Assembly: GCA_023264755.1 (NCBI GenBank) | Contig: JAHFVB010000287.1 | Coordinates: 1-6,695 of the forward strand | DNA from: Mycobacterium sp. | GTDB taxonomy: Bacteria; Actinomycetota; Actinomycetes; Mycobacteriales; Mycobacteriaceae | DNA: 6,695 nucleotides | Direction of reading: 5' to 3' | Shown: positions 5,776-6,695 of the stretch, one piece after another | Position numbering within the stretch: position 1 is the first letter of the stretch | Layout: each line of letters begins with the position of its first letter | Program-made: the position numbers and the translations under genes | Notes under the pieces: generated by a model | Database searches by the model: none | What the model was told of the DNA's origin: nothing | The model's input: only the letters and a program-made list of their open reading frames with translations

Positions 5776-6525
5776 GTGGACTTCCGAACAGCGCTGATCG
5801 AGGAGACCAAGTCCTTCGGGGACGTCATCCGCGGTGCCGATCCGTCGACACCGGTACCCACTTGCCCGGGCTGGACGCTCAACCAGCTGTTCAAACACGT
5901 CGGCCGAGGCAACAGGTGGTGCGCGCAGATCATCGCGCACCGCATGCTCCACCCGCTCGATCCCCGCGACGTACCCGACGGCAAGCCGCCGGACGACCTC
6001 GACGGAGCGCTCGCCTGGCTCAGCGGTGGAGTGCAGGCGATCTTCGATGCCGTCGACCACGTCGGCCCGGAAACGCGTGTGTGGACCTTCGTCTCACCGA
6101 AGCCGGCCGGTTGGTGGATCCGCCGCAGACTGCACGAGACCGTCGTCCACCGGGCCGACGCGGTACTGGCCACCGGTGGTGAATTCACCGTCGCCCCGGA
6201 ACTAGCGGCCGACGGCATCAGCGAGTGGATCACCCTCAACACCGCGCAGGCCGACCCGCATGCCCCGCCGCTGGCGCGCGGCACGTCACTGCACCTGCAC
6301 GCCACCGAGGACTGGCTGGGTCCGACGGGGGAGTGGACGATCACCAATGACGAAGACGGGCTGAACTGGTCCCACGATCACACCAAGGGTGAGGTCGCGG
6401 TGCGCGGAAGCGCCACGAATCTGCTGCTGGCCGTCACCCGCCGCAAGACGTCGACCGAGGCTGGGTTGGAGGTGTTCGGCGACGCCGCGGTGTGGGATGG
6501 CTGGTTGAGCCGCACGCCGTTCTAG
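5776..6525 (+). CDS. Maleylpyruvate isomerase-family, probably mycothiol-dependent protein
   Basis: 249 residues from GTG 5776. The family (TIGR03083 type, DinB-like four-helix bundle) includes mycothiol-dependent maleylpyruvate isomerase and mycothiol S-transferases, which hold a divalent metal to activate the thiol. The N-domain opens with DFRTALIEETKSF and carries CPGWTLNQLFKHVG. Likely metal ligands are His41 and the HETVVH motif at 120-125 (Glu121, His125), so the metal site appears intact. The segment from about 165 to the end (LHLHATEDWLGPTGEW, then AVRGSATNLLLAVTRRK) resembles the family's C-terminal domain. The TAG of the P450 gene is followed by a single base and then this GTG, with no separate ribosome site, which suggests translational coupling. 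The M. tuberculosis gene two before rmlA (Rv0332) is, from memory, a relative. The true substrate is unknown; isomerase, thiol transferase and detoxification roles are all possible. Confidence 0.85.
   Translation: MDFRTALIEETKSFGDVIRGADPSTPVPTCPGWTLNQLFKHVGRGNRWCAQIIAHRMLHPLDPRDVPDGKPPDDLDGALAWLSGGVQAIFDAVDHVGPETRVWTFVSPKPAGWWIRRRLHETVVHRADAVLATGGEFTVAPELAADGISEWITLNTAQADPHAPPLARGTSLHLHATEDWLGPTGEWTITNDEDGLNWSHDHTKGEVAVRGSATNLLLAVTRRKTSTEAGLEVFGDAAVWDGWLSRTPF
6178..6189. repeat. Second copy of the GGTGAATTCACC palindrome, within a gene
   Basis: The 12-mer is identical to the one at 1322-1333. Here it spells Gly-Glu-Phe-Thr in the isomerase-family reading frame, so coding constraint alone could explain it. 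Confidence 0.4.
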
Positions 6526-6563
6526 GGCGTTCACCCATGACGTTCTAGGGTCTTGACCCATGA
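6518..6563 (+). repeat. Tandem 23-bp direct repeat spanning a stop codon and the rmlA start
   Basis: 6518-6540 and 6541-6563 are adjacent 23-base copies that agree at 20 positions, differing only at unit positions 11, 12 and 15. Both contain CGTTCTAGGG and end in ACCCATGA. The TAG of copy 1 is the stop of the isomerase-family gene. The ATG of copy 2 is the rmlA start. Copy 1's ATG (6537) opens a three-codon frame (ATG ACG TTC) that stops at the TAG of copy 2. In both copies AGGG lies nine bases before the ATG. Copy 2 alone has TAGGGT, a TANNNT hexamer eight bases from the ATG, and a perfect GGGTC-TT-GACCC inverted repeat (6548-6559). The repeat is seen directly; any regulatory role is inference. 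Confidence 0.9.
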
Positions 6564-6695
6564 GGGGAATCATCCTGGCCGGAGGATCCGGTACTCGGTT
6601 GTATCCCATCACGATGGGCGTCAGCAAACAGCTACTCCCGGTGTACGACAAGCCGATGATCTACTACCCGCTGTCCACTCTGATGATGGCGGGCA
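6560..6695 (+). CDS. rmlA: Glucose-1-phosphate thymidylyltransferase, 3'-truncated by the window edge
   Basis: The first 45 residues are visible. The enzyme couples dTTP and glucose-1-phosphate to dTDP-glucose plus pyrophosphate, the first step to dTDP-L-rhamnose, which mycobacteria need for the linker joining arabinogalactan to peptidoglycan. The nucleotide-binding signature [11 protein letters not shown] (residues 8-18) and [17 protein letters not shown] (from residue 23) are diagnostic of RmlA rather than of UDP-glucose or mannose-1-phosphate enzymes. The ATG at 6560 places the glycine-rich loop at the standard distance. Translation initiation is poorly marked: a weak AGGG lies nine bases upstream inside the tandem repeat, or the transcript is leaderless from TAGGGT. 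The gene follows the isomerase-family stop by 34 bases. The M. tuberculosis counterpart is Rv0334. Confidence 0.95.
   Translation, partial: MRGIILAGGSGTRLYPITMGVSKQLLPVYDKPMIYYPLSTLMMAG

Noticed and set aside
5772..5777. TAGGGT at the P450 stop as a promoter for the isomerase-family gene
   Set aside because: It overlaps the GTG at 5776, so transcription would begin inside the gene past its only sensible start.

Overview
The window is high-GC DNA (by eye about two thirds G+C) from an actinobacterium, almost certainly a Mycobacterium/Mycolicibacterium. Four things point there: a CYP140-type cytochrome P450, a bitopic protein of a family that I know only from mycobacteria (it begins MDIVLGVS), a mycothiol-dependent maleylpyruvate isomerase-like gene, and an rmlA gene. 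All supported genes are on the + strand, and no RNA gene, insertion sequence or CRISPR array was seen.

Layout. 2-1195 is the 3' part of an Amt-type ammonium transporter whose start lies before the window. 1196-1374 is a non-coding leader with one -10-like hexamer, two short inverted repeats and a perfect 12-bp palindrome. 1375-2988 encodes a 537-residue protein: an N-terminal domain that reads like a degenerate Hsp70/actin-type (ASKHA) fold, an acidic linker, one membrane segment, a Pro/Ala-rich stretch, a Tyr-Pro-Gly/Ser repeat block and a short C-terminus carrying the only two cysteines. 3074-4414 is UDP-glucose 6-dehydrogenase (udgA). 4452-5774 is the CYP140 P450. It is followed one base later by a maleylpyruvate isomerase-family gene (5776-6525). 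rmlA (dTDP-glucose synthesis) starts at 6560 and runs off the right edge.

How the genes fit together. udgA and rmlA both make activated sugars for the envelope: UDP-glucuronate and the dTDP-rhamnose precursor. The P450 and the isomerase-like gene between them are close enough to be translationally coupled, and look like a two-gene redox or thiol-dependent module of unknown substrate. Nothing in the window proves a single pathway joining all of them.

The points most worth a second look are the pseudo-Hsp70-like membrane protein with its repeat tail, the Glu in place of the first pore histidine of Amt, the 23-bp tandem duplication that spans the isomerase stop codon and the rmlA start codon, and a well-spaced candidate promoter that would make the P450 transcript leaderless.
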